From Diplodia intermedia (lineage: Eukaryota; Ascomycota; Dothideomycetes; Botryosphaeriales; Botryosphaeriaceae): a stretch of DNA of 64,000 nt. The position numbers were made by a program, and so were the translations under genes. The number at the start of each line of letters is the position of its first letter. Within the stretch, counting starts at the first letter, position 1. The notes below the pieces were generated by a model. It made no database searches. It was not told the origin of the DNA and saw nothing but the letters and a program-made list of their open reading frames with translations. The stretch spans positions 394,913 through 458,912 of the forward strand of contig JAKEKT010000018.1 in assembly GCA_021495925.1 (NCBI GenBank), written 5' to 3'. Shown here one piece after another: positions 1 to 10,837 of this stretch.

Positions 1-1
1 A

Positions 2-907
2 AACGCCACCTATCTCGCCATTTTCGCCGTCCTCGTGCCCTTCCAACTCTTCTTCGGCATTCGTTATCGGACATGGGGCTTCCTCGTCGGCATGATCGGC
101 GGACTGGCCCTTGAGATCATCGGCTACGTCGGCCGCGTCCAGCTCCATTTCAACCCGTTCCCATTCGATCCCTTCCTCGAGTAAGTCACTCCATTCCCTG
201 CCCTCTTCGCCTACACCGAGACACTAACCCATGGAAAAAGATACCTCATCTGCCTCACCATCGGCCCGGCCTTCCTCAGCGCCGCCATCTACCTCTGCCT
301 CGGCCGCATCGTCGTGGTATACGGCCAGCACGTGTCGCGCATCGCGCCGCGCACCTACGCCATCATCTTCGTGTGCTGCGACCTGCTGTCGCTGATCCTG
401 CAGGCCGCGGGCGGCGCCCTCACCGCCACGGCGGACAAGGACCAACGCGACCTGCGCAACACGGGCGTCAACATCATGATCGCCGGGCTGGCGACGCAGG
501 TCGCGTCGCTGGCCGCCTTCATCCTGCTGTGCGCCGAGTTTGCGTGGCGGGTGGTGCAGAACAAGCACCGGCTGAACGAGAGCTTCGAGGGGCTGAGGCG
601 GACGAAGATGTGGAAGCTGTTCCTGTTCGGAATCGCGCTTGCGACCATCACCATCTTCGTCCGCTGCATCTACCGCCTGTTGGAGCTGAACGAGGGCTTC
701 GACGGCGACTTGGCGAACAACGAGCTGCTGTTCATGATCTTGGAGGGCCCGATGATCTTCATCGCGTGCATCGCGCTGACCGTCTTCCACCCCGGCGTCT
801 GCTTCCGTGGGAGGTTTGGCGAGGCGGACTGGTCGTTTGGCAAGAGGAAGGGCGGCGAGAGGAGCAAAGAGACTGGGTTTTCGGAGACTGAAGAGGAGAG
901 AGCTTAG
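2..907 (+). CDS. RTA1-like membrane protein (5' truncated)
   Basis: Multi-pass membrane protein of the RTA1/RSB1 family, whose members are linked to lipid or long-chain-base export and resistance to toxic compounds. The window opens inside the gene. Exon 1 (2-180) encodes membrane segments that include FFGIRYRTWGFLVG. A 60-bp intron (181-240, GTAAGT...AG) joins LE to YLICLTIGPAF. Exon 2 runs 241-907. Typical family segments follow: a helix ending LGRIVVVYG, then CCDLLSLILQAAGG, a Lys/Arg-rich loop, VRCIYRLLE, and a last helix ending ALTVFHPG, then a short charged tail (GERSKETG). The start codon and probably the first one or two helices lie outside the window. The transported lipid cannot be read from sequence. 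Confidence 0.9.
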
Positions 908-1440
908 GTATAGGAGTGTTTTTGTCCTGTTGGGGCAAGGTGGTGTGCGAGCAGTCTGTTTTTCAGCGCAGAGACGGCCGGAGAGGGCGGTTCTTCCTCA
1001 AGCAAAGACATCGCTAGAGGAAAGAGAGGACCAAGAATCTCCGGCAGTGTGGGTCAGACTTCCACTGACGGCATTTTCTCATCTCACGAGTCCCAAGATC
1101 TTACTGACCTATGTTTTGTTTAATTTCTTTTCCTTTACGTTATTTCTACTGAGAGTTTAGACGTGGAAAATCATGATAGATCCTGTCCATCTTATTCGAT
1201 ATTGTGCTCGACTCATGCTATCCCAACGTGCTTTTACAGCCCAGGAGAGTTATTCCGCAGTAGCAGTGCGCATCCACGCCACCCTCCGCAAAATGTGGGG
1301 CTCCTTTCCCCCCCAGTCCCGGGAACCAAAGCCATGCTTAGCCGGGTCCCGAAACTTAAAAGAAGAGGATCGCCAATGCAAAGCTTATCCAAAGACCCAA
1401 ACCGTGCAACAGCTTCCACCAGCATCGGAAAGAAACAATA
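908..1440. other. Intergenic: RTA1-like 3' end and GH43 promoter
   Basis: The first ~200 bp are the probable 3' UTR of the RTA1-like gene, becoming T-rich around 1115-1150. The remainder lies directly upstream of the GH43 start at 1441. No credible gene and no strong TATA box was seen. Confidence 0.6.
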
Positions 1441-3331
1441 ATGGGCGCCTACAACAACCCCATCCTCCCGGGCTTCAACCCGGACCCCTCCATCGTCCGC
1501 GTCGGCCCGGACTACTTCCTCGTGACGTCGACCTTCGAGTACTTTCCCGGCGTGCCCATCTACCACAGCCGCGACCTGGTCAGGTGGACGCTGATCGGGC
1601 ACGCCCTCACCCGCCGCTCGCAGCTGGACGTGCGCACGCCGGAGACGGGCGGCGGCGTGTGGGCGCCGACGATCCGACACCACGACGGCGTCTTCTACGT
1701 GACGACGGCGTGCTTCGACCGGTACCGGCCGCAGGCCGACGAGCGCGTGTGGCCGCGCGGGTTCTATGTCAGGACCGAGGACGTGTGGGATGAGGGCGGC
1801 TGGTCGGATCCCGTGTGGTTTGATCAGCTGGGGTTCGATCAGGATGTATGTACTGTTCTTTCTTCCTCTTTTTCCCTTTCCTCCCCCTCCCCCTTCTTTT
1901 GCCCTCCCTCCCCCAGACCCCCCAGACTAACACCACAACCCACCCCGCCACGCCAGCTCTTCTTCGACACAACAACCCACCCCACAACAACCTACCTCTC
2001 CACCACCTTCCGCAAAACCCCCCGCACGCCCCTGCTCAAAGACTTCGCCATCCACACCTCCCGCCTCGACCTCCCCACCGGCCGCGCCCTCTCCCCGCCC
2101 GCCCTCCTGCGCGCCTCCCCCGCCGCCCCCGGCGTCGCCGAGGGCCCGCACCTCTTCCGCCGCGGCCCCTGGCTGTACCTCGTCTCCGCCGAGGGCGGCA
2201 CCGAGGGCGGGCATTGTGAGGTCGTGTGTCGGAAGGAGGTGGGCGAGGCCGGTACTACGGGTGTGTTGGATGGTGGAGGTGGGTGGGAGGTTGGGCCGAG
2301 GGTGTTGGGGGGAGATGGGGAAGAGGCGGAGGTGGGGAGGTGCGGGCATGCGGATCTTGTGGAGGGCGGGGATGGGAGGTGGTGGGCGGTGTTTTTGGGC
2401 GTGAGGAGGGGGGAGGGGGCGTCGGTTTTTGGTGGGGGTTCCTCTTTTCTTTCGTTTTCTTTCTTTCTCTCTCCCCTCTCTGAGTGGGTGGATGGGTTTG
2501 GTTGATGCTGGCTGACGTTGGCGGTCGTAGGGAGAGAGACGTTTCTCGTGCCGGTGACGTGGGTGGATGATTGGCCGGTTTTCAACCACGGGAAGGAGGT
2601 CGGGCTCGTTGGCGAGGCGGAAGGGCTGTATCGGCTTGAATCGTCGCCGGCGTGGCGGGATGGTTTCGCTGCGGAGAAGATGCAGTTGGGTTGGTATCGC
2701 AAGAGTGAGTGTTTCTTTTCCGAGGAGGCACTGATTATCCGGTGGGAGACGCTGACGGAGCATGCCAGATACGCCGTTGAAGGAGGACTTCTCGCTCACG
2801 GAACGACCTGGCCACCTGCGGTTGTATGGTGGCCCGTACACGCTGTCCACGCCGGCCTGCCCGACTTTGTTTCTTCGGAAGCAGACGCACGATCCGGTGA
2901 CGTGGGAGACGAAGCTGTCTTTCAGGCCGGACTCTGCCAGAACCGAAGCGGGCGCTGTTGTGTATTGGAACCAACATACTTATTCGAGCATCGGAATCCG
3001 GAAGGCGTCGGAGAATGGAACGCATGGTGGGAGAATAATACGGGTTCGCCCTGCCGAGGGAGAGACGAGGGACTTTGAGCTGAAGTCATCGACCTCGGAT
3101 GTCGTGCTGACCATCAAGTCGGATCATGGATACGAGCTCGGATTCAGGGAGGAACTTGGGCTCGAAAGTGAGGTAGGGATCCAATGGGTTGGACATGTGA
3201 GCAGCGAAGCTATGACGAAAGACCCAGCTGTTGGCGCGGCTTACACAGGAATGATGCTTGGGGTATATGCATTCGGTGAGCTGGAACAATGCTTCGCGCC
3301 AGCCGATTTCGAATACGCGGCGTTTTATTAG
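1441..3331 (+). CDS. GH43 family beta-xylosidase/alpha-arabinofuranosidase
   Basis: Glycoside hydrolase family 43 enzyme, expected to release xylose or arabinose from xylo- or arabino-oligosaccharides. Four exons: 1441-1845, 1957-2431, 2531-2704, 2769-3331, giving 538 aa, the usual length for the two-domain type. The N-terminal beta-propeller opens with FNPDPSIVRVG (catalytic-base Asp15), FDQD lies at the first exon junction, and GVAEGPHLF carries the acid Glu197. The third exon restores GRETFLVPVTW. The C-terminal half (LYGGPYTLS onward) matches the concanavalin-A-like domain of this type. The first intron has no stop in frame, so unspliced reading looks open. The second donor could instead be 2438. 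No signal peptide is visible, so the enzyme is probably intracellular and acts on imported oligosaccharides. It converges with the PL4 lyase gene. Xylosidase versus arabinofuranosidase cannot be decided. Confidence 0.93.
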
Positions 3332-3806
3332 GCCCAGCTTGGAAAACCGCCAGATGTATCTTCTAGACCGTAAACAGTGATACCTTAAAGTTTTGAGACA
3401 CAGCAAGAGCTTCCAAGTACATCATTGTAATCACAGTAAATCCATGCCCTTAAAAGCCTACCAGCACATTCGATACTTCACCTAAGGGTCTTCGGGCCTA
3501 TGGTGCGGAGTGGATGGCCATCCTGCATGGTCGGAACAAATTGTTCCTCTAACACTCCACCACCTTCCCAGCTGGGACCAAAGGGGGAAAACCCCTGAAA
3601 AGGGGTTTTAGAGGGTCTCGTTGAGTCCTAACTTTTTTTTATCTTTTCTTTTTTGTCATCTACAGTGTTGCTTTTCGTTGATGGCAACAAGCAGAGTGGA
3701 AGTTGTCACTGGCCCAAGTTCGAATCCGCTCCTGAGAGCCTTATTTCCAATTCTATATCTACACCCATCTCCCCCCAATCGCGAGAGCACAACAACCTCA
3801 ACCCCC
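3332..3806. other. Convergent 3' intergenic region with hairpins and T tracts
   Basis: Lies between the tail-to-tail GH43 and PL4 genes. It holds four perfect inverted repeats (3512-3609, annotated separately) followed by T-rich tracts at 3632-3655. At 3717-3727 there is an 11-mer, AGTTCGAATCC, close to a Pol III B box, but no tRNA fold forms around it. No protein gene is supported. Confidence 0.6.
3512..3609. repeat. Cluster of four perfect inverted repeats
   Basis: Within 98 bp there are four perfect inverted repeats. GGATGGCCATCC is at 3512-3523. A GGAACAA / TTGTTCC pair is at 3533-3547. TCCCAGCTGGGA is at 3566-3577. A 9-bp stem (AAAACCCCT at 3588-3596, AGGGGTTTT at 3601-3609) is closed by a GAAA tetraloop. 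T-rich tracts follow at 3632-3655. The arrangement could be a structured non-coding RNA with a Pol III-like terminator, a bidirectional 3'-end signal, or chance palindromes. Confidence 0.6.
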
Positions 3807-5630
3807 TCACACCCACTCCAGAAGCACACTATCCCACAACCACCCCCTCCACCTCGTACTCCTCTCCACCACAAAACTCACCGAATTCCACCCCTCCCTC
3901 AACACCCCCGCCCCCACCTCAAACTCAAACAAATGCCACTCCCCCGCCACCGTCGCGCTGCGATACAAGCCGGGATCCGACGGCACGGCATCCGTCGTCA
4001 AGTTGCCGACGCGATTCGCGTCGCCATTGACGTAAATCGCCGCGCTGCTGCCGCGACTGAAGCCCGCGAGGGCCACGCTCAGCAACGCCGAGCGATTCCT
4101 TTCGACGGCGCCGACGATCTCGAACTCGATCGCCCACGTCCCGAGCGCCGACTGCGCAAAGTACCAGTCGACGCCCGGGTCGGACCGGCCGACCGTGTAC
4201 GTCAGGTCCGCGGGCACGCGGTCGACCAGGCCGTGCGTGTAGGGGGCGCCGCCGAGCGCGAACTCGGCCGCGCGGCGGTCGACGGCGCCGAGCTGGAAGA
4301 TGGGCGCGCGGTCGGTGGGCACCTGCCACGCGGGGAGGTCGGCGAGGGCGACGACGGCGTTTTTACCACCCGCCTCGATGGCGACGTCGTCGGCGACGTA
4401 GGTGGTGGTGACGTTGGCGAGCGCGGTCGAGCCGCCGGGGCCCGGCCACGCGTAGAGGCCGTACGTGCCCGCGCGGACGGCGGCGAAGGCGAAGCGGCCG
4501 GCGGCGTCGGCGCGCGCGGCGTAGTTGTAGAGCGCGCCCTGGTCCAGCGTCGTCTTGTCCGACCGGTTCTCGCCCAGGAAGACGGCGGCGTGGGCGGCGG
4601 CGCGGCCGTCCGAGAGGCGCAGCTGCCCCGTCACGCGCGCCGCGCGCGTCTGGTAGGATGTGTCGTCGAGCCAGGCGTAGGGCCACGCGGCGAACTCTTG
4701 CTGCTGCCGCGTCGAGGCGTCGGCTTTGGAGCCGTCGTTCTGTGCGCGAGGGCGTTAGGATGTGGTTGACGCTTGGGGTTGTGGGGCTGTGGCTTGCTTA
4801 CCAGATACCAGAGCCAGGGACCGAAGATCTTTCCGTCGGGGAAGACGTCGGATGAGGAGGCCATGAAGTGGGTTCCGTGCACGACGTTGAGCTGGACGGC
4901 ATCGCCGGTGGCGGACTCGCGGTGGACGATGAGCTCTTGCTTCAGGTGGTCGCCGTTGAAGTAGTCGGTGCCGGGGCGGATGTACCAGCTGCCAAAGCCC
5001 TCGCCGTAGACGCCGTAGAAGTCGATGTCGCGGATGAAGGCGCTCCAGTCGTACTTGGTGAGGTAGGTGCCATTGGCGAGCTCCCACGTCTCGTCCTGCA
5101 CCTTGGTGGCGTTCTGATACAGATACCACGGCGGGAGCGGCTCGTCTTTGATGTGCGTGCGGCCGTTCGTGAAGGTCTGGTTGTCGAGGCGGAAGAGAGA
5201 CCTGAAAACGCCCAGGGTGGGGAGGGCTCTGTTTACGAAGTACTGGTACGCGCCGGGCAGGTCGTTGAAGATGACCCAGTGGAATTCTCCCTGGTCTGCA
5301 GTGAAGCTAACGTCGATGTAGTCCTCGCCACGCGCCACGATTTCGGCCGACGTGAAGACCAGGTTGTTTTCTCCGTCTGTTCCGGTCAGCTGTGGTGTGC
5401 GGGGGAGTGGTCGATGGCGGGGGAGTACTGTAGCCGACGTAGTGGCCAACCGCTTCGCCGATGATATCCTTGCCCTTGTAGTACGCAGGCTTTCCGTACA
5501 CAGAGCCCTGCGTGATGTTCCAGAGGTCATTGCCGATGACCCAGCTGCCGTTCAGCGTCTGCAGGAACGGGCCGGCAGCGGCGCAGAGCTGCGAGAAGAG
5601 CAAGCCCAGCCCAATGGTTTTGGCCACCAT
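3807..5630 (-). CDS. Rhamnogalacturonan lyase, PL4 family, secreted
   Basis: Polysaccharide lyase family 4 enzyme that cleaves the rhamnogalacturonan I backbone of pectin by beta-elimination. Exons 5630-5429, 5376-4802 and 4739-3807 join to 569 aa. The N-terminus (MVAKTIGLGLLFSQLCAAAG) is a clear signal peptide. The first junction restores GHYVGYN before GENNLVFTSAEIV and the second gives GPWLWYLNDGS; both are typical of the family. The order is a large beta-sandwich catalytic domain (to about residue 330), a FnIII-like domain (VTGQLRLSDGRAAAH; LYAWPGPGG) and a C-terminal jelly-roll domain ending DSVLLEWV. Length and motifs resemble the RglB-type subgroup. It faces the GH43 gene tail to tail, consistent with use of plant cell walls, although pectin side chains and xylan are different targets. 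Confidence 0.93.
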
Positions 5631-6925
5631 TTTCTCTTTCTTGCAAGGCCTTGCGTGGCTTGCGTGTTTTGTGAAACATATCCAAGTCCATCTTTATAGC
5701 TGCAGGAACGGGCGAGTCGACGACGATGGCGTGCTCGTCGCCAATGCTGTCGCAGGGATCCACTCCTCACACCATTGGCCAATGCCCGCGTACTTATCCC
5801 GCACCAGAATCTCGTCCCCAACCGAGCTCTGCAGGCCCTACGAAATTCAGCCTATTATCGACGGAGTCAAGATGCATGTAGCCGCGGCTGCATTCTGAAA
5901 TGTACGACACTGCAGTTTGAAGGCCTGCTTTCGTTCCGTCTGCCAGACACAAATGGCACCAAGCGTCGCCGGAATAATGTCATCTGCCGTCAGGCTTCGC
6001 TGATAGGAAGGCGGGCGGAAGATGGCTCGATTCGGACCACCCCCGGCTCGGTAAACGACGTGACCAGCTCGATCACCATCAATCTCGGAGACCGACTTTC
6101 GATTTTCGCTTACAACGTCGCGCGATTGATGGCTTCGATGTCGTGTGTAGATGAAGAGCACTCACCTTCGCCCTCGCCCCTTTGCCACCTTGACTGCGTA
6201 CCTTTCCGCCGTCTATTTTTACTTATTCTTGTATCACGGTGCTCCTGTGGTCGGCACCTGCCGCACCACTGACGATGAAGCCTGTCTGCCACGTGAAGTG
6301 AACTATGAAAAACAGGGTACCCGACCCCGATGGGAATGCAGCTTCCCGGTGAGAAATTTTTCGATCGCTGTTTGCCCGCATTAGGGCGCAGTGGTTGTGC
6401 AATTCCATTCTTTGGAGCTCGGATACGTCCGGCCGAGGCGAGGCACCTCTGCAAGGGCAGTCTCCATGGGATGCGAAGAATATCGCCGTCTGTTGCACAA
6501 GTCCCAAGCATGTGTTAACGCCAAACGCAAAAGCGAATAAGCTTTCGTGGCACTCGCAGTCGTTGTTCTGTCGTCATCCCTTCCGCGTGTCTAGCCCAAG
6601 ACGTATCGCACGAAAATAAACCTCTAGCGCAGATTATTCATGTCGAGTTCGTAGATACATTGAAGGCACGAACCAGAATCATCCCTTGCTCTCCCACCTT
6701 TTGTCTTGGTCATAAGTCATTGTGGACGCCAACAGCATAGCTGGTGCTACCTTGTACGTATCCGTCAATCATTTCCAATAGAAACACACAGCCGCCCCTA
6801 CTTTGCTATGCAGAGATGAAACACGTCAACCGCCATTCGTAAACCAACAACAGATTAACCTACCGACCAAATGGGAAACAGAAGACGCATGTCCAGATTC
6901 TCCAAAGAGCAGAGTGTCGTCATCA
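5631..6925. other. Intergenic: PL4 promoter and AVL9 3' flank
   Basis: 1.3 kb between two minus-strand genes. The part nearest 5630 is the PL4 promoter; the part nearest 6926 is the AVL9 3' UTR. Open frames here are short, overlap each other and show no family motifs. Confidence 0.6.
5692..5698 (-). promoter_or_regulatory. TATA box of the PL4 gene
   Basis: TATAAAG on the minus strand, about 62 bp upstream of the lyase ATG at 5630. Position and sequence fit a core promoter element. Confidence 0.5.
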
Positions 6926-9436
6926 CTAATTCGATCCCCAAGCCTGCCTTGCACGTTCCACTTCTTCATCAAGCTCGGTTTTCTCCCTCTCTTCTTTCTC
7001 CTTCTGACTTTCTCCTTCCCGGTCGCTCTTCTCATCGTCCTCATCTCGAGCTTTGGGAGATGGCACCTTCTCCGCCGCTGCTGTGGAATTCCTCCCTTCG
7101 TCATGGGCGTTGTTCTTAGAACCACCATCAACCGAGCCCTTTGTCGACTCTTCAAGGGACATCCTCTCGTCAAAGAGAACCCTGCTGTCGATCGGTGAGG
7201 ATAGCGAGTAACTGCTGCCAGTCGGTGACGCGAGAGGCACGGGGGACGAGGCAGACATATCCGAGTTTGTAGACTTGCGCCAACCTGCTCGTTTTTCCGA
7301 TGCCCACTGGCTCCAAGAAGAAAGGTACGCGCTCGCTCGTTCAGTCCGCGTGCTACCAGCCACACTGGCCGTCGGTGAGTTGCCACCGTCTCGGGCCTCC
7401 GCCGCTGCTTTCTCTGCTGCAACCCGTTTGTCTTCCTCGGCCTTCTTACGCTGTGCCTCGCGCATTACCTCGATATCGTTCCACAAATTATTGAAAGCCG
7501 TGGATACCTTCTTCTGGCCTTCGACAAATTGCTTGTTGATCGTCTCTTTTCCGTGAGCGAACCGCTCGTCAAGGTGTAGCGCTTGTACTTGTGCGTTCAG
7601 TCGCCGTTGCACGTCTTCCATGGTGAGACCGCCGCTGCAGGGGTGTTCGGGAGTGACAATGTCGAAAAGGTGCTCGTCCGTGTATTCGTTGAAGATACGG
7701 AAGTTTTCCGTTCTCATCCACGAGAGAATGAATTCATTGTTGAACTCGGCCGACGGATCGCCATCTATCTCATCAATGACAGGGCCTTTAGGGTCGTCCT
7801 TGTGGGCTTCACGGTACAGTCGGTACTTTGTCGCTGAGAGCAACGCGAGGAGGTATTCTTCAAATTGAAGGCGGATGAACTCCTCACTGCCGGCATAACC
7901 AAGCGTGTTTGGCCGTCCGGGGTTGTTTTCGTCCCACGTGTCGTTCACTTGCTGTGTCAAGAAATCAATCCATCGGCGATCCGGAGTAGACAGACCAAGG
8001 GCGGTACGAAGCGAAGGGGAAGAAATGGTAATGACATCCTCATCAAGCTTCCATAGAAGTTAGCAGATGCTCGGCAGACTTGAGAATTGGGATGGTACGT
8101 TGATCAGAATATCGCTGTATCGGTCTTTCTGTTGCAGCAACAGGGAATTGGTCGAACCGACAATGTACGATTTGGTGTCTCTGTCAGCAAGCAGGTCGAG
8201 CTGCTGCAGCGGAGTGTAAGGCCCAAACAAGCTTCCCTAGAAGGTGTCAGCACCTGGCTGCTGGCTATGATTCAGACAGAAGGGCATCAACCTTTCCAAA
8301 AAGCTGAAGAGGCAACCCCATGTACGCCAATACTGTCCATCATGTCAGTGCCGCTCGTTTGAAAAGGACGAGAAACATACAAGATGCACGCTCGCTCGTT
8401 TTCAAAGACGTCGGTCTTTGTAGGTTCTCCTCGTAAGAGTTGAAGGCCGGATCGGCGGAATCATGGAGTTGCCTGATTAAGCTAGGGATCAACGATACCA
8501 ACGAGAACTGGAGGAGACACAAGCGCTCGCAGTTGGACCCGAAAAAGAGCATCTACAGCGGTCAGCAAAGGACGAGTTGGGTTGAACCAGACGCATACCT
8601 TTGGCTGCAGGAGACAGCACTTGAAGAGCACCAGGGTCTGCTGCTTGAACTCGCGAATGATTTCGCGGAGCGACAGGCCTGAGAAGCAGTCAGTCAAGCT
8701 CATGTGGAGGCGAGAGAGGGTCGGCGCACCAAAGAACTGGTCCCGCTCATGTTCCCGATCCTGGAAAGTCTTGGCCAGACTCTCTTGGAACCGCTGTACA
8801 GCTTCAGTATATGTATGCCATGGCAGCGGTCAGCGAAGGCAACTAACCTGAAGGATTTCCAGGTCGGTGAAGTCTCTGAGGACTGTCAGCCTTGCCCCCC
8901 TAGCTCACAGCTTGTTCCACGAACCTCTGGGCAAACCACGCCTTGGTGACGACGGAGAGCTTCTCGCGCAGGTGGCCAAAGTGTTGGGGGCTGTCAGAAA
9001 TGACGACGACGGCTTTCTGGACGACGGAGCGGGTGACATCGGCGGGGCGGTTGATGAGCTCGTTGGCGTCGAGCTGGCGGGTGCAGGCAATGCCGAAGAG
9101 GGAGGTGGCGGGGCTGTCAGCCGTCCGTTCGTGTCTCAGCGTGAAGTAAGAGAAGTCCTCGGTGGCCCTGGGGCTGTCAGCGCGCGTCGGGCGGGATGCA
9201 GGAGTCGAGGCTCACGCGTGGGCGCCGTCGGACAAGGCCATGAACGGCAGCAGCGGCCAGTCATTCTCCGCCGACGGATCAGAGCCATGTTCGACACCGA
9301 TCCACGTCTCTACTTCAGGACCCCTGTGGGCGTGTCAGCGGCGGGCGCAGCGAGCGGGCGGCGGGCGGGGCACGTACCGGGCGTGGTGGAAGTCGACGAT
9401 GCAGACAATGGGCGGAAAGGGTGAACGGGGGGCCAT
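6926..9436 (-). CDS. AVL9: Avl9-like late secretory pathway protein
   Basis: Homologue of yeast Avl9, a DENN-related protein needed for exocytic transport from the Golgi. Nine exons: 9436-9378, 9323-9216, 9167-8925, 8875-8848, 8793-8599, 8552-8381, 8332-8292, 8236-8099, 8047-6926; 701 aa. The first junction rebuilds the hallmark VDFHHARGPEVE. Later landmarks are DWPLLPFMALSDGAH, EDFSYFTL, RDFTDLEILQ, RFQESLAKTF, FGSNCERLCLLQFSLVSLIP, LLAYMGLPLQLFGKGSLFGPY and DEDVITISSP. Several introns carry CTGAC 10-15 nt before the acceptor, which favours the acceptor at 9168 over an upstream AG at 9174. Exon 4 is only 28 nt. The C-terminal third after WNDIEVMREAQRKKAEE is charged, Ser-rich and low complexity, as is usual for fungal Avl9. 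Confidence 0.95.
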
Positions 9437-10837
9437 AGTCAGGCATAGCAGAGCCTCAGCGCGCCTGCGGGTGGAGGCCGCGGCGGGTGCGTGTGTTGCG
9501 TCCAGCCTTACGCGCTGCCCGCCAAGCTAGCTGCATCAGGGAGCTCCCCTGCGACGATCGCCAGCCCCTGATAGGCCGGTGTACGGGACCGAGGATGGAT
9601 AGCCCCAAACTGACGTAGTCCATCGCGCTCGCCAACGACGCGTCGCCCGACGCGTCCAACACTAGGCGCACCACCTGCTCGACACACCGCCGCCTTCGCG
9701 ATTGCTGCGTCGCCTAAATACCACCGCCAAGCCCACCATCTGGCCGTGAAACTGGCCCCAGGCCGAGCCGGATCGTTGCGACGCCACCCCGGAATCCAGC
9801 ACGTCACCCGCCACGGCTACCTGGAACTCTCTCCGCGCGCCTGACGATCCGCGTTTGCCGCAGGCACGCTTGCAACTCGGGGAACCAAGTCGCCAACATG
9901 TGTGATCAGGCATGTGCCCCGGTTGCCCCGCCTCAGCTTGGCTGAAGTTGCCGCCGCCAGCCTCAGTGCAAGAGCTCAATGCATTCTCGGTGGCAGCGTG
10001 AGAACGCAGCGTTGTAGCCAGCTGACCTCTCCGACTGAGCCTGTGTCTGTCATTTTCTCGTGAGATCCGTTGTCGTTGAAACTTAACCGCTAACCTCCCT
10101 GTCCCACGTGACTCCACGTGCCTATGTGCCTGTGCTCCCCCGGCCTGGATGCTCACTCTCTAGGCAAGAATTGAGGCCAAGCTAGCAACATGGAGATGGA
10201 TGACTGGCTATGCCCGCTTTGGTACTGCCAGCCGCCTCATTCTACGATTGAGAACGCGCTAGCCGACTTCCATTCCCCACGAGATTACCGAAATAGCCAA
10301 CAATGCAAACACGACAAGCAACACAAGCAAAACAAGCAGCGCCAAGCGAGAAACAAGCCGTTGCCCAGAAGCGTGTGGCTGCTTGTCTGTATTGTCGCAG
10401 ATGCACTTCCCATCTACAGCCATACGAAGCATTTGCCGCAAATGTCCATGTTTTTCGCAAAAGTCTTCATCCAGACCCTGCGTGAGAGGCTCTTACGCTA
10501 TCCGTCCGATCTGCAGCCCTTCGGCCCCCTCGTTTTGCGTTCCTGTCATCTCTCCCACCCCAACGCCAATCTCGCCTGCCGTTCTAGCCTCCCGTCTTGT
10601 TTTTTGTTTGGGCCTCTCGGGATACCGGAATGCTCGCATCTCAGCTCTCGACGCCGTGTACAAATTGCAGCTCGCATGGCTTCCCAGCTCTGATCCGCAG
10701 CAACCTCCATTCGCTCACTTGCCTAGCCGCCTACACCAGCGTTCTGCTTCAAACTCGGGATCCCGGCCTTTGGTTGCTCCCCCTGCACCGAGCACGAGCA
10801 GCGCTTTTCCTTCGTTTTTCCAAAGCGGAAGGCAAAC
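9437..10837. other. Divergent promoter region, AVL9 / repeat surface protein
   Basis: 1.4 kb between divergent starts at 9436 (-) and 10838 (+). The stretch 10,500-10,830 is C/T-rich, as in many fungal promoters. No gene is supported. Confidence 0.6.

Noticed and set aside
3665..3740. tRNA suggested by AGTTCGAATCC
   Set aside because: The flanking bases do not form a T stem and no acceptor stem or anticodon arm could be drawn.
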